Assembly: GCF_963259705.1 (NCBI RefSeq)
Contig: NC_081840.1
Coordinates: 100,732,626-100,796,625, forward strand
DNA: 64,000 bases
Reading direction: 5' to 3'
DNA from: Myotis daubentonii
Taxonomy: Eukaryota; Chordata; Mammalia; Chiroptera; Vespertilionidae
The notes beneath the pieces were generated by a model. That model ran no database searches. It was not told the origin of the DNA and worked only from the letters and a program-made list of their open reading frames with translations. The position numbers were made by a program, and so were the translations under genes. Of this stretch, positions 21,690-33,165 are shown in pieces. The first letter of the stretch is position 1, and the number at the start of each line of letters is the position of its first letter.

Positions 21690-21900
21690 AGATTTTAGAG
21701 AGAGAGGAAGGCAGAGGGGGAGGGAGGGACAGAGGGAGAGAAGGAAGGAGGGAGAAAAAAGGAGAGGGAGAGAGACACAACGGAGAGAGAGGGAGAGAAA
21801 AACATCTATTTGTTGTTCCACTTGTTTATGCACTCACTGGTTGATTATTGTATGTGCCCTGACCAGGGATCAAACCCACAACCTTAGCATTTTCAAGTGC
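21690..21900 (-). mobile_element. Ves SINE fragment
   Basis: Minus-oriented GA-rich tail region followed by the complement of the tRNA head (CCCTGACCAGGGATCAAACC); its A-rich tail is cut off by the Helitron. Confidence 0.75.
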
Positions 21901-21927
21901 ACTTAAAATTAGACTTTTCCAAATATA

Positions 21928-22059
21928 GGGTGTCCCTAAAAAGATGTATACACATTTTAACAGCTGATAAGTAGCTTAATTTTGAAAATGAGTTGTATGT
22001 TAATAAGCACTGACTTTACAATCATTCAAAGTATGTATGCATTTTTGGGGGACACCCTA
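21928..22059. mobile_element. Mariner-type MITE
   Basis: Perfect terminal inverted core (GGGTGTCCC / GGGACACCC) with TATA flanks and a TA duplication; about 132 bp. A relative is at 61285-61410. Confidence 0.85.
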
Positions 22060-22155
22060 TACATTTAAGTTTCAATTTCAGGCATGTGCTTTTAAAATTA
22101 CTTCATTATACCTGACTAATAAACTGGCATAAACTAATCTCAAAATAAAGTTAGG

Positions 22156-22299
22156 GCTCTCTCTGCCACTTGCTGCTGAGTCAGTAAAGAGGGTAGGGGA
22201 GCCAAGGCCGGGCTTGAATAAAGACTCTTATGCTTTTGCATCGGACATGGCTGGCTCCCTGGTGTGGTTTCTTGGGGATCCTGAAATCTGGGCACAACA
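22156..22299 (+). repeat. R-U5 segment at the left end
   Basis: R (22156-22244) matches 26904-26994 with four substitutions and one 2-bp CT difference by eye. U5 (22245-22299) ends CA, two bases before the primer-binding site. No U3 lies to its left: the upstream sequence is the target duplication and unrelated genomic DNA. Confidence 0.88.
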
Positions 22300-22301
22300 T
22301 T

Positions 22302-22319
22302 TGGGGGCTCGTCCAGGAT
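22302..22319 (+). other. Primer-binding site, tRNA-Pro type
   Basis: TGGGGGCTCGTCCAGGAT, one mismatch from the 18-nt proline-tRNA complement used by many gammaretroviruses. It lies two bases after the CA that ends U5, the usual spacing. Confidence 0.92.
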
Positions 22320-22737
22320 CCCAAGACCCTCGAGGGACCCCCGATCCGGAGAGTCTGACTGCGGTAGGTGTCTGTGTGTTGTGTACTCTGTTCTGTGTGT
22401 TATATGTTCTGTCCTGTGTTATGTGTTCTGTCCTGTGTGAGCTCACTTCTGAAATTCTGTAGTTCCCGAAACGGTCTAGGTGGACACACTGGGGGACCAT
22501 GGGCGGGAGGAGTCGGGGGATGCCCCGATCCTCCATCTGGAGAGGCGCAGAAACCCCTCAGTCTGAGACGAGGTGGGTTGCTCCCGCCAGTTGGCGCATG
22601 GCCATCGTCTAATCTGTAGTTTTGCTTCCGCAGAGTCGGAAGGTGGTTTTGGTTTTGCTTCCATAGAGTTGGAAGACTGTATTTGTCTGTGTTTGTGGGG
22701 TTTTTTCTGTTTTCTGTGGACTTACTGGACGGACGTT

Positions 22738-22848
22738 ATGGGACAGACTCAAACTACTCCTTTAAGCATTATGGTCGTTTTAAAGTCAAGGGCTGGGCCA
22801 AACCTGCTTACCAGCCTCAGGTGTGGTTCTCCAGGGCCACTGCGGTGA
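22738..22848 (+). pseudogene. Gammaretroviral gag start remnant
   Basis: The frame starts with Met-Gly at 22738, followed by the conserved matrix N-terminal beginning with a myristoylation-type glycine. Similarity fades after about a dozen codons and the frame stops at 22848. No capsid, nucleocapsid or protease sequence follows, so this is a broken stub. Confidence 0.75.
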
Positions 22849-24812
22849 GCCTTGAAGCCTAGGGCGTGGGCCGGCTGGAGCCGCAGCAAGTGTAGATTTT
22901 GGTAGTAGTAGCAGATAATTTAAAAGTCCTTCTTGTAATTGAAAAGTTTTACAAAATTTAAAAATGCGTCTGGGATTTCTGTGCACGTGTAAGGAGAAAA
23001 GCTGGCTTAAAACTAATGCGCGCATAGTCCGATTTTGGATAGAGTTTTGAGCTGGAGTCTCTTTGCAAATGTGCAGGATGGAGCCCAAGACTGATTATTT
23101 ACCCAAAGGAAAAAAAGATGCTAGCTAGAGTCTAGCAGAAAGATTGGCATTTCCATAATAAAGAACAGTTTTTAAATGCTAACAAAGGGTGTTACGGCTG
23201 GCTTCCCAAGGCAATTTCTAATGAAGGAAGGGGCTAGTCGCTTCCCAGCTGTAGCAAAATCTTAAAAGAAAGAATATGGTCAATTTACATCTGAAAAGAC
23301 CAGGTAGGCCAGAACCTGTTTTGCAAGGCTCAAATGTGGTTTTCCAGAGCCGCTTGAAAGTAAAAACTAAAGTTTATTCTTAAAGATGTTACTGATTGAG
23401 AAATGCTGAATATCTGACTTGACAGCTAGAAGTTTAAGGTTCAGATTGAATTGGGGAAAATTGTATAATTGTGGTAACTAAATGCCTTTGCTTGTTGGTC
23501 TGATTGAGAAGGGAGGATTGATTTTGTGACCTCAACTGAAGATTTTTGATGCAAGAACCAGTTTAAATTTAATTGATATTCTTTAAGATAATTATAAAAG
23601 GTATAAACAGCTAATGAGATTTCAGTTTATCTGCAATATAATGTTGGCCATCTATCTTTTAGGGATCCTGATTTGCAAAGAAACAGTGTAGACAGCCACC
23701 ATTTTAGGCTGCATGACTTGGCAGCCGCCATGTCAGCCACATGGCTTGCCGCTCCCCTGGGGGCCGCCATCTTGAAACAGCAAAGGCCCCTCCCTCTGAT
23801 TTAGTCAATCAGTGTCTGCTCACTGAGGCAGGCTGGGATTTCAGGGGTTGAGTTTTAAGGCGGAGCTTTACTGCTAATCTCTTAAATCTAGAAAACCCTG
23901 CTTTCCTTAAACTAAGGACAATTAAAGGTTATGTCAAAGTCTTTAAAAGGGACTGATAGCAGTAATCCACTTTCTAAAGTGACGATTATTTCAGGTAGAA
24001 ACTGTGGTTTAGATAACATGCCTAAGTTTAACCTAGGTTACCCAAGGACTCTAGATAATGTGTTTACCCAAAACTGTAATTTAGATTGCATGCTGTCTCT
24101 GCTTCTGTAAATTGCTTTTTTTGAAAACTAGGTTCCTCATTCCGAACCTTGGGGTGTGGTCAATACCTTTGTGATTTTTTGACTGCCTCTGTTCAGGGAC
24201 TTGTTGTGATTCAAAGTTTTTAATGGGAAATGTTATCGTCTTTATTGTTTAAATATATCTTTGTTGTTTAAAATTGTTTAGCTAGTAAAATTTCTGTTTG
24301 TGTCTCTTAAAAATATGAATGTATTGCTAATTTGAGGCTATTTGTTCATGTAACTGTGGGAGTCTGCAGAAGAAAAAAAAAAAAAAAAACCACACGCTTG
24401 ATTTCTTTGAGGCTGAGTGCTCTAACCAACGCCCTGAGCAGCCGCTGGGATCTTTCCCCAAGGGCGCTTGCTCTCTGTCAGAGGTGGAATCGGCCCGCCT
24501 AACTAGGAAACATCGCTGTCTGTTTGTTTGCTGGGAACTTTGATTTGCTATGTGATATTCTGTGCTGGGTTGGGATTTTGGAATTCTGGGGTAGATTTAA
24601 AAGGTATTTGTAACTTTTCTAGTCTGATTGGGACATTTAGGGGTAGGGCTCACAATTCCTCAGGGCAGATATTTTATGGGCCCCCCCCCCCTACCTGTAC
24701 TGAATTAAATAATACAGGCCAGTGTCATTTGGCTTGCTGGTTAAAGGAAGGCAATGGGCCCTAGATGAAAATCAAGAACTATCTCTTTCCTTGAGAGGGC
24801 TCCAGAGGGCAC
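22849..24812 (+). other. Non-coding interior of the retroviral retrocopy
   Basis: About 2 kb without a long open frame or recognisable gag or reverse-transcriptase motifs. It includes an A-run at 24372-24390 and a C-run at about 24682-24692. In position it replaces gag-pol, as in VL30-like defective elements; whether it is retroviral-derived or acquired cannot be told by eye. Confidence 0.55.
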
Positions 24813-25204
24813 ACGAGGACATTTGACTGCTCCTCCGCACCATCTACGAGACCAGCCCAACCCCAACTCCTCATCAGCACAGACCAGGAGATTGGGTCTA
24901 TGTCAGAAGGCACCACCGGGAGACCCTCGAGCCACATTGGAAGGGTCCCTACACTGTGGTGCTGACGACCCCCACCGCTCTCAAGGTAGACGGTGTCGTG
25001 ACCTGGGTCCATCACTCTCATGTCCGGTCAGCAGACCCATCCATGATCTGGGAAGACTTCGTCACCAAATGGAGAATCGATCGAGATCAACGCCACCCGC
25101 TCAAGCTCAAGCTACGGTGCTCGACCTGCCTGATGCTGGTAACATTGCTCGCAATCACTCCTGCTACTGGGAGCCCCACAATACCGTATAATAGACCTAG
25201 ATGA
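24813..25204 (+). pseudogene. Gammaretroviral pol (integrase C-terminus) remnant
   Basis: One frame, uninterrupted from about 24840 to 25204, reads the integrase C-terminal DNA-binding domain (residues such as GDWVYVRRH and WKGPYTVVLTTPTALKVDG are visible). It then runs into a hydrophobic segment at about 25115-25175 that may be the beginning of an env leader. The integrase core with its catalytic acidic residues and all of reverse transcriptase are missing. Confidence 0.82.
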
Positions 25205-26583
25205 TGCCTGCATCTTCATGGACATGGCTCCAAAGAGACAAGGACAATTTATAGGAAGGTCAAGAGTAGACTTTAGTGTCAAATGTTGAGTAGCAGAAGA
25301 TTTGGCTGCCTGAAGCGGCCATGATGCCAATATTATGTTTCATTGTATTGATATGTTATATTGACCTTTGATTCTTTCGCAGGTTTGAATGTATGTTGGC
25401 TGTCCTGGAAGGGGACTGTGTGGGGTGAACCCCAAAAGTAAAGGGTGTCTAGCTGCCAAGAGGGCAGGTACCCAACTGGGCAGGGAAGAGTGCCCATCAG
25501 GTTTTGGTCTCTGTTGAGAGACAGTTGATGGTTGGCAGCCTGTATACTGTCTTGCAGGCCTGCATGACCATGCCCATGTCAGGGGTAGTACAAACCTCAA
25601 CTGTAGAGAGCTGGGAAAGGCTTGTTTGGAATAGAAGGTTTGAGGCATAGTTATGCATAGAAAGAAGGTTTAATGCCAACAGTTACTGTTTTGTTATAAC
25701 TCTGAAGAATCCATGAAAAGGAATTGGCAAGGAAAGTCAGAAAATCTTAGAGCAGATCAGTATGTTTTTCTCCTTATATAATTCCTCTGAAATATTGGCA
25801 ACGCTAAATAAGTCATGGCAATACATTTCTTTGCATAGATTCAATAAGACTGGTTCCTAATAGTGGTTTTATTAACGGAAAACTTTGACTGGAGTATCAT
25901 GTTTTAAAGAGCCCTGTCTGAGCTCTAAAGACTTAAAGCCAGTAAGAATGCCATGAAGAAAGCCTGGAATCCTGCTTGGGAGCCCTGAAGATGGCTGGCG
26001 CTGGAGCGTCAGGCCCATGCCCTACCATCACTGGCCGTTGGTCAGAGTAGAAGGGGAGCAATAAGGATGCCTCTGCATCCCTGCGGAACCCCCACTCACT
26101 CTGGACCGCATCGAGTAGGAGGGCTACTGAGATGGGCCTTAAAGCCTAGAGCATGGGCTCAGGTGAAGTTGCTACAGGTGAGGGATTCACCTAACTCAGC
26201 AGATACTGCAGGCAGGCCTGAAGGCAGCTGGATGGCTTGGCTTCCTGGCCCTACGGGGCACATTAAGATTCAACCATGAGATTCCAGCAAAGGTGGTCGG
26301 TTACCATTCTTGTTGTGTTTATGCAAACATCAGGCCAAATTGAATACAGTATATAAATTAATCTTGATTTGGCTTTTTGATAGCCATGGAGGAATTTTAA
26401 GAAGAAAAATCCTATTTCAATTGAAGTTGTTAAAGCTAAAACGGTTTCTTTCCCTTCCACCGGACCATTTGTTAAGTGTATAGGGATAGTTCAGTTGATA
26501 GTTCTGTGTGCCCAGTACGGGCCTCTAGCAACGGTGAAATAGAAATGCAGTCCGTCTCATGATTGAGCCGGAAGTTCCAAGAC

Positions 26584-26995
26584 AAAGGGGGGAATGAAAG
26601 GGCGAGGACTACGCCCTCCATCTTGCCCTAGGGTAAGGGCTACGCCCTCCATCTTACCCTGGATCCTCCATTTTTGGGCAGCCATGTGGTCGGCAAGGCT
26701 TCTTCCCGGAAGCCCGAGCCTCTGCTAGTCACACTCAGGACTTCTTTAAACTAACCAATGACAATCAAGGGAAGTGCGCAACATAGATATGACCACATCC
26801 TGTGTAACAAGACACCGACTTGCGCCTGGCCAATCGGCAGGGCCCACAGTCCTTTCTCCTCCCCTTACTCCAACCCCCTATAACCCCTCTTCCCACAGGT
26901 CTAGCTCTCTCTCTGCCACTTGCTGCTGCATCAGTAAGGAGGGTAGGGGAGCCAAGCCCGGGCTTGAATAAAGACTCTTATGCTTTTGCATCGGA
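26584..26995 (+). repeat. Polypurine tract and U3-R of the 3' LTR
   Basis: Purine tract AAAGGGGGGAA (26584-26594) precedes the LTR start TGAAAGGG (26595). U3 contains two copies of a CTACGCCCTCCATCTT unit (26609 and 26640), a CCAAT box (26830-26834) and TATAA (26879-26883). R starts at about 26904; the poly(A) signal AATAAA is at 26967-26972, with the A-tail beginning about 23 nt later. U5 is absent, as expected for a polyadenylated RNA end. Confidence 0.87.
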
Positions 26996-27016
26996 AAAAA
27001 TAAAATAAAATTTAAA

Positions 27017-27625
27017 AAAATAAAGTTAGGTAAGGAAAAATTTTAGAAACCAAACCATAGACACATAAAATTTCTTCCAAGCAATGCAAATAAGCATGGA
27101 TACATAGACACTTAAGACCCAAAAGTGCATGAATGGAGGTAAAGGTTTGTGAGCTTTGTTTTTGTTAATAGTCCAGGTTAATAAATAAGTTTTGTACAAC
27201 AAGAGTTAGTGGTTAATATTCCAGTGACATCTTTCCCCATACATCCATTACCTGGAAACTTATCAGAAACTAGTCAAAATGAGTACTGCTAGAAAACAAA
27301 CTTTTTCTAATAAAAGAAATATCATCACTGGGTAAATTAAGTAAGATCTTTCTATCTCATGCATAATCAATAGAGAGAAAATTTTTTTCCGCACATAAAG
27401 TAGTTCTAGTCCTGTAAACGTCCAAGAATTATGGAAACCATAAAGTGAACTCTACAAATTATTTACCATATTCTCTATCTCTTTAATTCAGGATGGAACC
27501 CATGTATTTTGTAAACATAAAGTAAAACAAATGATTCTTAATTCTTACAAAGATTTTTTAATTAAAGTAAAATCTGTAATTAATATTTTTATTAAGGTAC
27601 AAGTGTTTCATCGTTCCACTTTTAA
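27017..27625 (-). other. ARHGAP12 intron 2 (start) with no further feature
   Basis: From the exon 2 donor at 27631 the gene runs to the left. Apart from the right-hand target duplication of the retrocopy, this stretch is AT-rich intron with nothing assignable. Confidence 0.6.
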
Positions 27626-27631
27626 TCTTAC

Positions 27632-28306
27632 CCTTATCTGTTCCGTGGAGCTGCTGCTAAGTTCATCACCAGACTCAGAATCCTGATGGGCCCTTTCTGA
27701 GACTTCTGCTGAATCGCAAGACTGTTCCTGGGAGAAGCTAGTTTTCTCTATGTCCAAGAACTCTGGACCAGGAAAGTGACCAAATAAGCGTGTCCTATTC
27801 TGGCTGGAAACTTTAGGTGAATGTGAATCACTGCTAAACTTTCCATTATTGTGGGTGAGGTCCAGGCTTAGGTTGACAGTATGACTTGGATCATAACTGG
27901 ATCCAAAATTCTGATTGGCATCACGAATAAGACCTGTTCCTTGAATAGACAATGATGGCTTTCCAAAACTTGAAAGCTCAGGCAATTTGTTCACATTTTC
28001 TGTTGATCTCTGAAGATGCAGGCTCTGGATCACTTTCATAGAATTATTTGGCAGTCCAGCTGCCTGTTTAACAGGCGGCATCAGAGCTTTGCGGGTGACT
28101 TCCTTAACATATTGGGCTGGCACATAAAATGCTTTAGAATTCTCATCTGGTTTGACTTGCCACCAGTCATCATTCGTCTTTTTCACCAATATGTATCGTT
28201 CCCCTTGTCTTATCACAATCTTTCTGTCCTTTGCTTCATATTCATAATCATATTCCACTTCGATATACACTTGTCCTGAAACAATCTTGCCACTTCTGTC
28301 AGCCAT
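27632..28306 (-). CDS. ARHGAP12: ARHGAP12 first coding exon (SH3 domain)
   Basis: 225 codons from ATG (28306) to the splice boundary. ARHGAP12 is a cytoplasmic GTPase-activating protein that switches off Rac/Rho-family GTPases at cell junctions and synapses; the full protein has SH3, WW, PH and RhoGAP domains. This exon holds the SH3 domain at about residues 10-75 (EVEYDYEYEAKDRKIVIRQG, then the WWQVKP motif and the FYVPAQYV end), followed by a Ser-rich linker with a cluster near SESGDELSSSS. It ends ..STEQIR at a donor AGG|GTAAGA (intron at 27631-27626); seven intron codons and a stop follow if read through. WW, PH and GAP domains are in later exons outside the window. No frame damage seen; I recognised the gene from its protein text. 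Confidence 0.95.
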
Positions 28307-28734
28307 TTTTATTCAATATTCACCTCTCAAAAAGCATGGCATGCCACATGATCGCCTTATATCTTGTTGGATTAATATGGCTATTGTTATTTAAACAGAA
28401 AAACAGAATGAAGAAACAAGTTAATAGAGTCTGGATTTTTTATACTTACTCACAAGCATCACATAATACAAGCCATTTATTACCTGCAAATCTCAAACTC
28501 AGAAAGTAAACATGAATCTAATGTTTTCTATTGTCCTATATTAGAAAACTCTCATTAATACTGTAATGTACATTTTTCAGTCATTTATGACCAATACCAA
28601 ACCAATAACTGGAATAGTAAATACACTACTAACCAGTCAGACACAAGACTATCAAAAATAAGAGATGAGAAGAACTTTCCTTCTTTTCATGACTACCTCA
28701 AACCTCCTTCACTTTCTTAGAAAGGCTCAGTAAT

Positions 28735-28815
28735 AATAGGCACTTCCCATGGGCCAGGCACTGATCTAGGTTCACTGTATGCCTTAACTAAGATCATCTT
28801 TGAAGTTGGAGTTGA
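28735..28815 (+). repeat. MIR fragment
   Basis: CCATGGGCCAGGCACTGATCTAGG and following text match the MIR core; short and diverged. Confidence 0.6.
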
Positions 28816-28886
28816 ATTTCAATGAAATTGTACTCTTCATTTTTTAAAATGATCAAGAGCATTAATGAGTTTTTAAAAACACTATC

Positions 28887-29105
28887 CAGCCCAGACAGTG
28901 TTGCCCAGTGATTGAGCACCGACCTATGAATCAGGAAGTCACAATTCGATTCCCCGTCAGGAAACATGCTCAGATTTCGGGCTCAATCCCCAGTGGAGGG
29001 CATACAGGAGGCAGTCAATCAATGATTCTCTCTAATCATTTATGTTTCTCTCTCTGTCTCTCTCCTTCTCCCTTCCTCTCTGAAATCAATGAAAATATAT
29101 TTTTT
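28887..29105 (+). mobile_element. Ves-type SINE, older variant
   Basis: tRNA-like head with altered box regions (TGATTGAGCACCGACC), then CTCTCTGTCTCTCTCC and an AAAATATATTTTTT tail. Its tail forms the target of the next SINE. Confidence 0.85.
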
Positions 29106-29118
29106 AAAAAGTTATCCA

Positions 29119-29331
29119 GCCCTAACTGGTTTGGCTCAGCGGATAGAGCATCGGCCTGCGGACTCAAGGGTCCCAGGTTCAATTCCGGTCAAGGGCATGT
29201 ACCTTGGTTGCAGGCACATCCCCAGTAGGGGGGTATGCAAGAGGCAGCTGATCGATGTCTCTCTCTCATCGATGTTTCTAACTCTCTATCCCTCTCCCCT
29301 CCTTTCTGTAAAAAATTAATAAAATATATTA
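29119..29331 (+). mobile_element. Ves SINE
   Basis: Full-length young copy with canonical box A and box B. Duplication TTTTAAAAAGTTATCCA at 29102-29118 and 29332-29348, so it inserted next to the tail of the preceding SINE. Confidence 0.93.
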
Positions 29332-29627
29332 TTTTTAAAAAGTTATCCAATTATACGTTTCATTTCCTAATATAAAAAATACAGCATTGTTATTTTTAGA
29401 CAAAATACACTGAAAAAGAAACTGCTAATTTACTTTGTTTTCCTTTTATGTCTACCTCAGGAGGGCCATGATTCTTGTTAGGTTGAATCCCACAAATGCC
29501 AACAAATAATCAGTATTTGTATTAGCAATTGTTAAAAATCTACTACCACCACCCCAAATCCATTCAAAGTCTATTAAAAATAGCCCTAAATTGGCTTAAG
29601 AAATTTAGTTTTTACTTTGTTTTTTTT

Positions 29628-29995
29628 AATCCTCACCTGAAGATATGTTTATTGGTGCAAGAGAGAGAAACATCGATGTGAGAGAGAAACATATAAAGGA
29701 CTTGTATGCATGCATATAAGCATAACCAATGGACATAAGACACTGGGGGATAGGGGAGGCTAGGGGACTGTCTAGGGCGGGGGGATAAAATGGACACATA
29801 TGTAATACCCTTTGTAATACTTTAAGCAATAAAAATAAATAAATAAATAAATGATCAGTTGCCTGCCGTATGCACCCCAACCGGGGATTGAACCTGCAAC
29901 CTAGGTATGTGCCCTGATCGGGACTCAAACCCACAACCTTTTGGTGTATGGGACGATGCTCTAACCAAGTGAATCACCCAGTCAGTGCTCTAGTT
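29628..29995 (-). mobile_element. Ves-type SINE split by an L1 3' end
   Basis: Minus SINE in two pieces: tail and middle (29628-29691) and head (29851-29995, CCCTGATCGGGACTCAAACC). The middle joins correctly if the L1 tail at 29692-29850 is removed. Confidence 0.85.
29692..29850 (+). mobile_element. L1 3' UTR end inserted in SINE
   Basis: About 160 bp matching the 3' end of the L1 at 17808-17955 (GGACTTGTATGCATGCATAT then AACCAATGGACA), ending in an (AAAT)n tail. Extremely 5'-truncated L1 insertion. Confidence 0.85.
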
Positions 29996-30074
29996 TTCAC
30001 TTTAATTTCTATACAAATTCCAAAATATTTTGTACCTCATAGAACACAACATTCAAACTTCAAAATGATCACAG

Positions 30075-30556
30075 CATTTCAATATTACTACAACTCAAGT
30101 CAAGCCACAACCACAGTGGGATGAAGTGTCTTCCCCAAAAAAAGGTATGTTGAAGTCCTAAAACCAGGACCTGCAAAGACCTTATTTGGAAATAGGGTCT
30201 GTGCAGATGTAATCTATTTAAGATGAACTTATACATGATTAGGGCAAGCCCCCAAATCCAATGACTGGTGCCTTCATAAGGAGAGGGGGATTCGAAAACC
30301 ATGAGAGGAGACCCAGAAGAAAAAAGCCCATGTGAACACAAAGGCAGAAATTGGAGTGACTCAGGTATAAGCCAAAATGCCAAGGATGGTGGGAAGAAGC
30401 AAGAAAGGACCCTCCCCTAGAGCCTTCAGAGGGAGAGCAGACTTATTGATGCCTTTATTTTGGACAGCCAGCTTCCAGACTGTGAGAGAATAAATTTTTG
30501 TTGTTTTAAGCCACTCACTTTGTGCACTCTATTACAGCAGCCCTAGGAAACTAATA
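30075..30556 (+). repeat. MLT1-type (MaLR) LTR
   Basis: The text GGTATGTTGAAGTCCTAA, TTATTTGGAAATAGGGTC, GCAGATGTAAT and the CTAGGAAACTAATACA end, in order, is typical of an ancient MLT1 LTR. Diverged and non-coding. Confidence 0.8.
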
Positions 30557-32433
30557 CACTCAACCCAAAGCTCACAGATCAAACCTCAGCAATTCTGAAT
30601 ATTAAGCATACCAAAAATATTTACCCAAGGTCCCATGGCAACCTGCCAATTTTCCTCAGCACCCAAGTACTGTATGCTATATGTGCAGTAACTAATAAGC
30701 ATTCCCCTGAGGATAATTATTCTCTGTGACAGATAACCCCATAAGCCCCGTTGTTAAATAAGTTAGTGATACATCAGTAACTAAAATTTACTTTCTAGAC
30801 AAACTACGTGAATAACAAATTTAATACAGTAATGTTGTTTCAAAAATAAAAATAAAACTTACCTTAGAAGGAGACAGAAATATCCAGTATTAATTTAAAC
30901 CTATAAAAAAAATAAAGTTCATTAACTTTGGTCAGAATTGCTTAAAGAAAGCTATAAGTACAATGCTGCTCACATTTTAGAAGCATAACTTTTTGTCTAC
31001 AAGGAACACAGTACTATTTTATATGCCACCACCGTGTCAGCAACATCCTCCAAACACAGGTACACTGTACCATTGCCTCTCCTACTTCATTTCCACATTG
31101 TCTCAACTTCATTTCTGCCTCTTATTTTTACTCTGACAGAATACCTTTTTAAACTTCTAATAACATGAGAAACAACTTTTGTAAAATTGTTAAAATTACA
31201 ACTATTTTTCAAGTTTATGTATTGAGTGGTTAAAGAGAATGAAAACACATATTGAAAGTTATTGGGAGCCCTAACATTTCCCCACAGATTATTTACTAAT
31301 TATAAATGGGGAAATATACCAAGTGATCAAACTTAGCAACACCAACAGTGGGATAGACAACCTGATAATATATATGCCTCCTAAGGGGATGCAACAAGAT
31401 GTTACAATGTCACCTAAATTGTACTCTTGCCCAAAAAAGGTTTAACCTTACCGCTAATCATTAGGATACAAACAAATCCAGAATGTGAGACATTCTATTA
31501 GACAACAGACCTGAATTCTTTTTTAAAAAATTCAATTTCATAAAAAAATGAAAAAGGGAGATTCTTCTAGATTAAAAGTGACTACAGACAATAGCCAAAT
31601 CTACTTGGTGTTTTAATACCTAAAACTTACCATCCCAAAATCCGCTTCCTATCTCTACCCCACCCCAGCCCTGGCAAATCCACATGGTATATCCCCTCAC
31701 AGTAAATAGAAATTCTAACCTTCCAAAGGCCCAACCTTTATTTTCATGCATTACTGGGACATTAGTCACTATGTGCTTTAATCTTTTTACCTACATATCT
31801 TTTTCACTACTTTTCAAAATTCCAGACTGAGATATTTATCCTCCGGTGGTGTTTTGTTTTGTTTTTCTTTTTCTTTCCAGGAAGTAATGAAATAACTTAA
31901 GAAATACCTTTGAAGATAGTGAAACAAGTAAGGGTACATGCAGAAAATTATTGTAGCTCAGGCATACTATAATTAGTCAAACATTTATCCGTAGGAATGG
32001 AGAAAAGTATGACGAATAACAAGTAAACTGTATGATTTCATGCTAGTCAGAGAGGGGCTGTGGGGTGGGAAGCAACACTGAGTTAAAGGTCAATCTATGT
32101 TCCATCTCTTTCACTGCCAGGTTTTATAACTACACCTTCCCCAGTGACTAGAAGGAGGAGGTGTTAGGAAGAAAGATAAAGAAGTCAATTTAACCATGTT
32201 CAACATGAGACATCCAATCTACAGTTTTAGTTAAAGGCAATGAGAACTGTGAGGGCAAGGAAGACAAGTAATCAAAAGACTACCTATGCAAAAAAGGTAG
32301 TTAGATATCAAGGCAGATGGCATGAGCAAAAGTGGGCACAATGTAATAAGAGAACAGGAGCTGAGATAGATTTCTAGGTAATACTGGGAGAGTAGATGGG
32401 GAATGAAATGGTGAAGCACCTAAGAGAGGCTAA
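30557..32433. other. No recognisable feature
   Basis: About 1.9 kb of AT-rich intronic sequence. I see no long ORF, RNA gene or clear repeat family. Confidence 0.5.
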
Positions 32434-32632
32434 TCTATAATAATGAAAGCGTAATTAGACCAGACGTCATTCCGGACGACCTTCCAGAGGAAGCCAGGGC
32501 TGTGAGGGAAGCCCAGGTCTCAGTGAAGGCCGAGTTCCGGGTGCGCCTGCCAGCCGCCAGAGGGAAACCGGTGCTGGAAGCCAGGGAAAGGAAGGCCTAC
32601 TCCTGCACAAATTTCATGCATCCGACTTCTAG
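32434..32632 (+). mobile_element. Short non-autonomous Helitron
   Basis: TC start (TCTATAATAATGAAAGCG), GC-rich interior, hairpin GCACAAATTTCATGC, CTAG end at 32629-32632. Confidence 0.85.
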
Positions 32633-32943
32633 TAAAATTATAAACTTCTAGAAAATCACATAGCAAAAATTATGTATGACAATCCAAGGTCTAGGAAAAG
32701 TTAGATAAAGTAAAAATAAAAATAAAAGCCTTATTATTCACTATGGAGTCAAAGAAAATTAAAATAACTATGGAGTAGCTCTAAAAACTTAGATCTCAGT
32801 GAAAATTATCTGCAAATGTGTGAATAACTTACATACTTTTAAAAACATAAGCTGTATTAAAACATAGAGTTTTGGCTTGTTTCTTCATCCATTCCCCAAA
32901 CGTGTGGATTATTCTCTTTAATTAGGTTGAGCAGTGTTTATCC

Positions 32944-33165
32944 CAGTGGTTCTCAACCTTGGCTGCACATTAGAATCACCTGGGAATCTTTTTAAATCCT
33001 GATTTCTGGGCCTCATCCTCCGGAAATTCTGTTTCTTTGTTAATGGGGTGAGGCCACAACATTAGTAACAAAGAAACAGAATTTCCGGAGGATGAGGCCC
33101 AGAAATCAGGATTTTAAAAAGATTCCCAGGTGAGTCTAATGTGCAGACAAGATTGAGAACCACTG
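32944..33165. mobile_element. Palindromic hAT-Charlie-class element (MER type)
   Basis: Ends CAGTGGTTCTCAA / TTGAGAACCACTG with an 8-bp duplication GTTTATCC at 32936-32943 and 33166-33173. The whole element is a foldback: arms of about 100 bp surround a 22-bp centre (about 33043-33064). The inner ~65 bp of the arms match apart from one single-base indel; the outer ~40 bp have three mismatches. Confidence 0.85.

Larger units (their letters stand above)
22156..27016 (+). mobile_element. Retroposed transcript of a defective gammaretrovirus (R to R plus poly(A))
   Basis: The element starts at R (22156), the base that corresponds to the start of transcription in its own 3' LTR (26904, 25 bp after a TATA box at 26879). 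It continues through U5, a tRNA-Pro-type primer site, a short gag start, a long non-coding section, the integrase C-terminus, a polypurine tract, U3 and R. It ends exactly at the poly(A) site after AATAAA (26967-26972), followed by an A-rich tail, with no U5. The duplication AAAATAAAGTTAGG is at 22142-22155 and 27017-27030. Together these mark a LINE-mediated copy of a retroviral RNA, not a provirus made by retroviral integration. Most of gag-pol-env is missing, so it encodes no virus. Confidence 0.88.

Noticed and set aside
21486..21833. 115-codon minus-strand ORF
   Set aside because: It spans the boundary between a Helitron and a SINE fragment; composition is from GA-rich SINE sequence.
24823..25191. 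122-codon ORF in the retroviral region as a novel gene
   Set aside because: It overlaps the integrase remnant in a different frame; the other frame has the recognisable retroviral domain.
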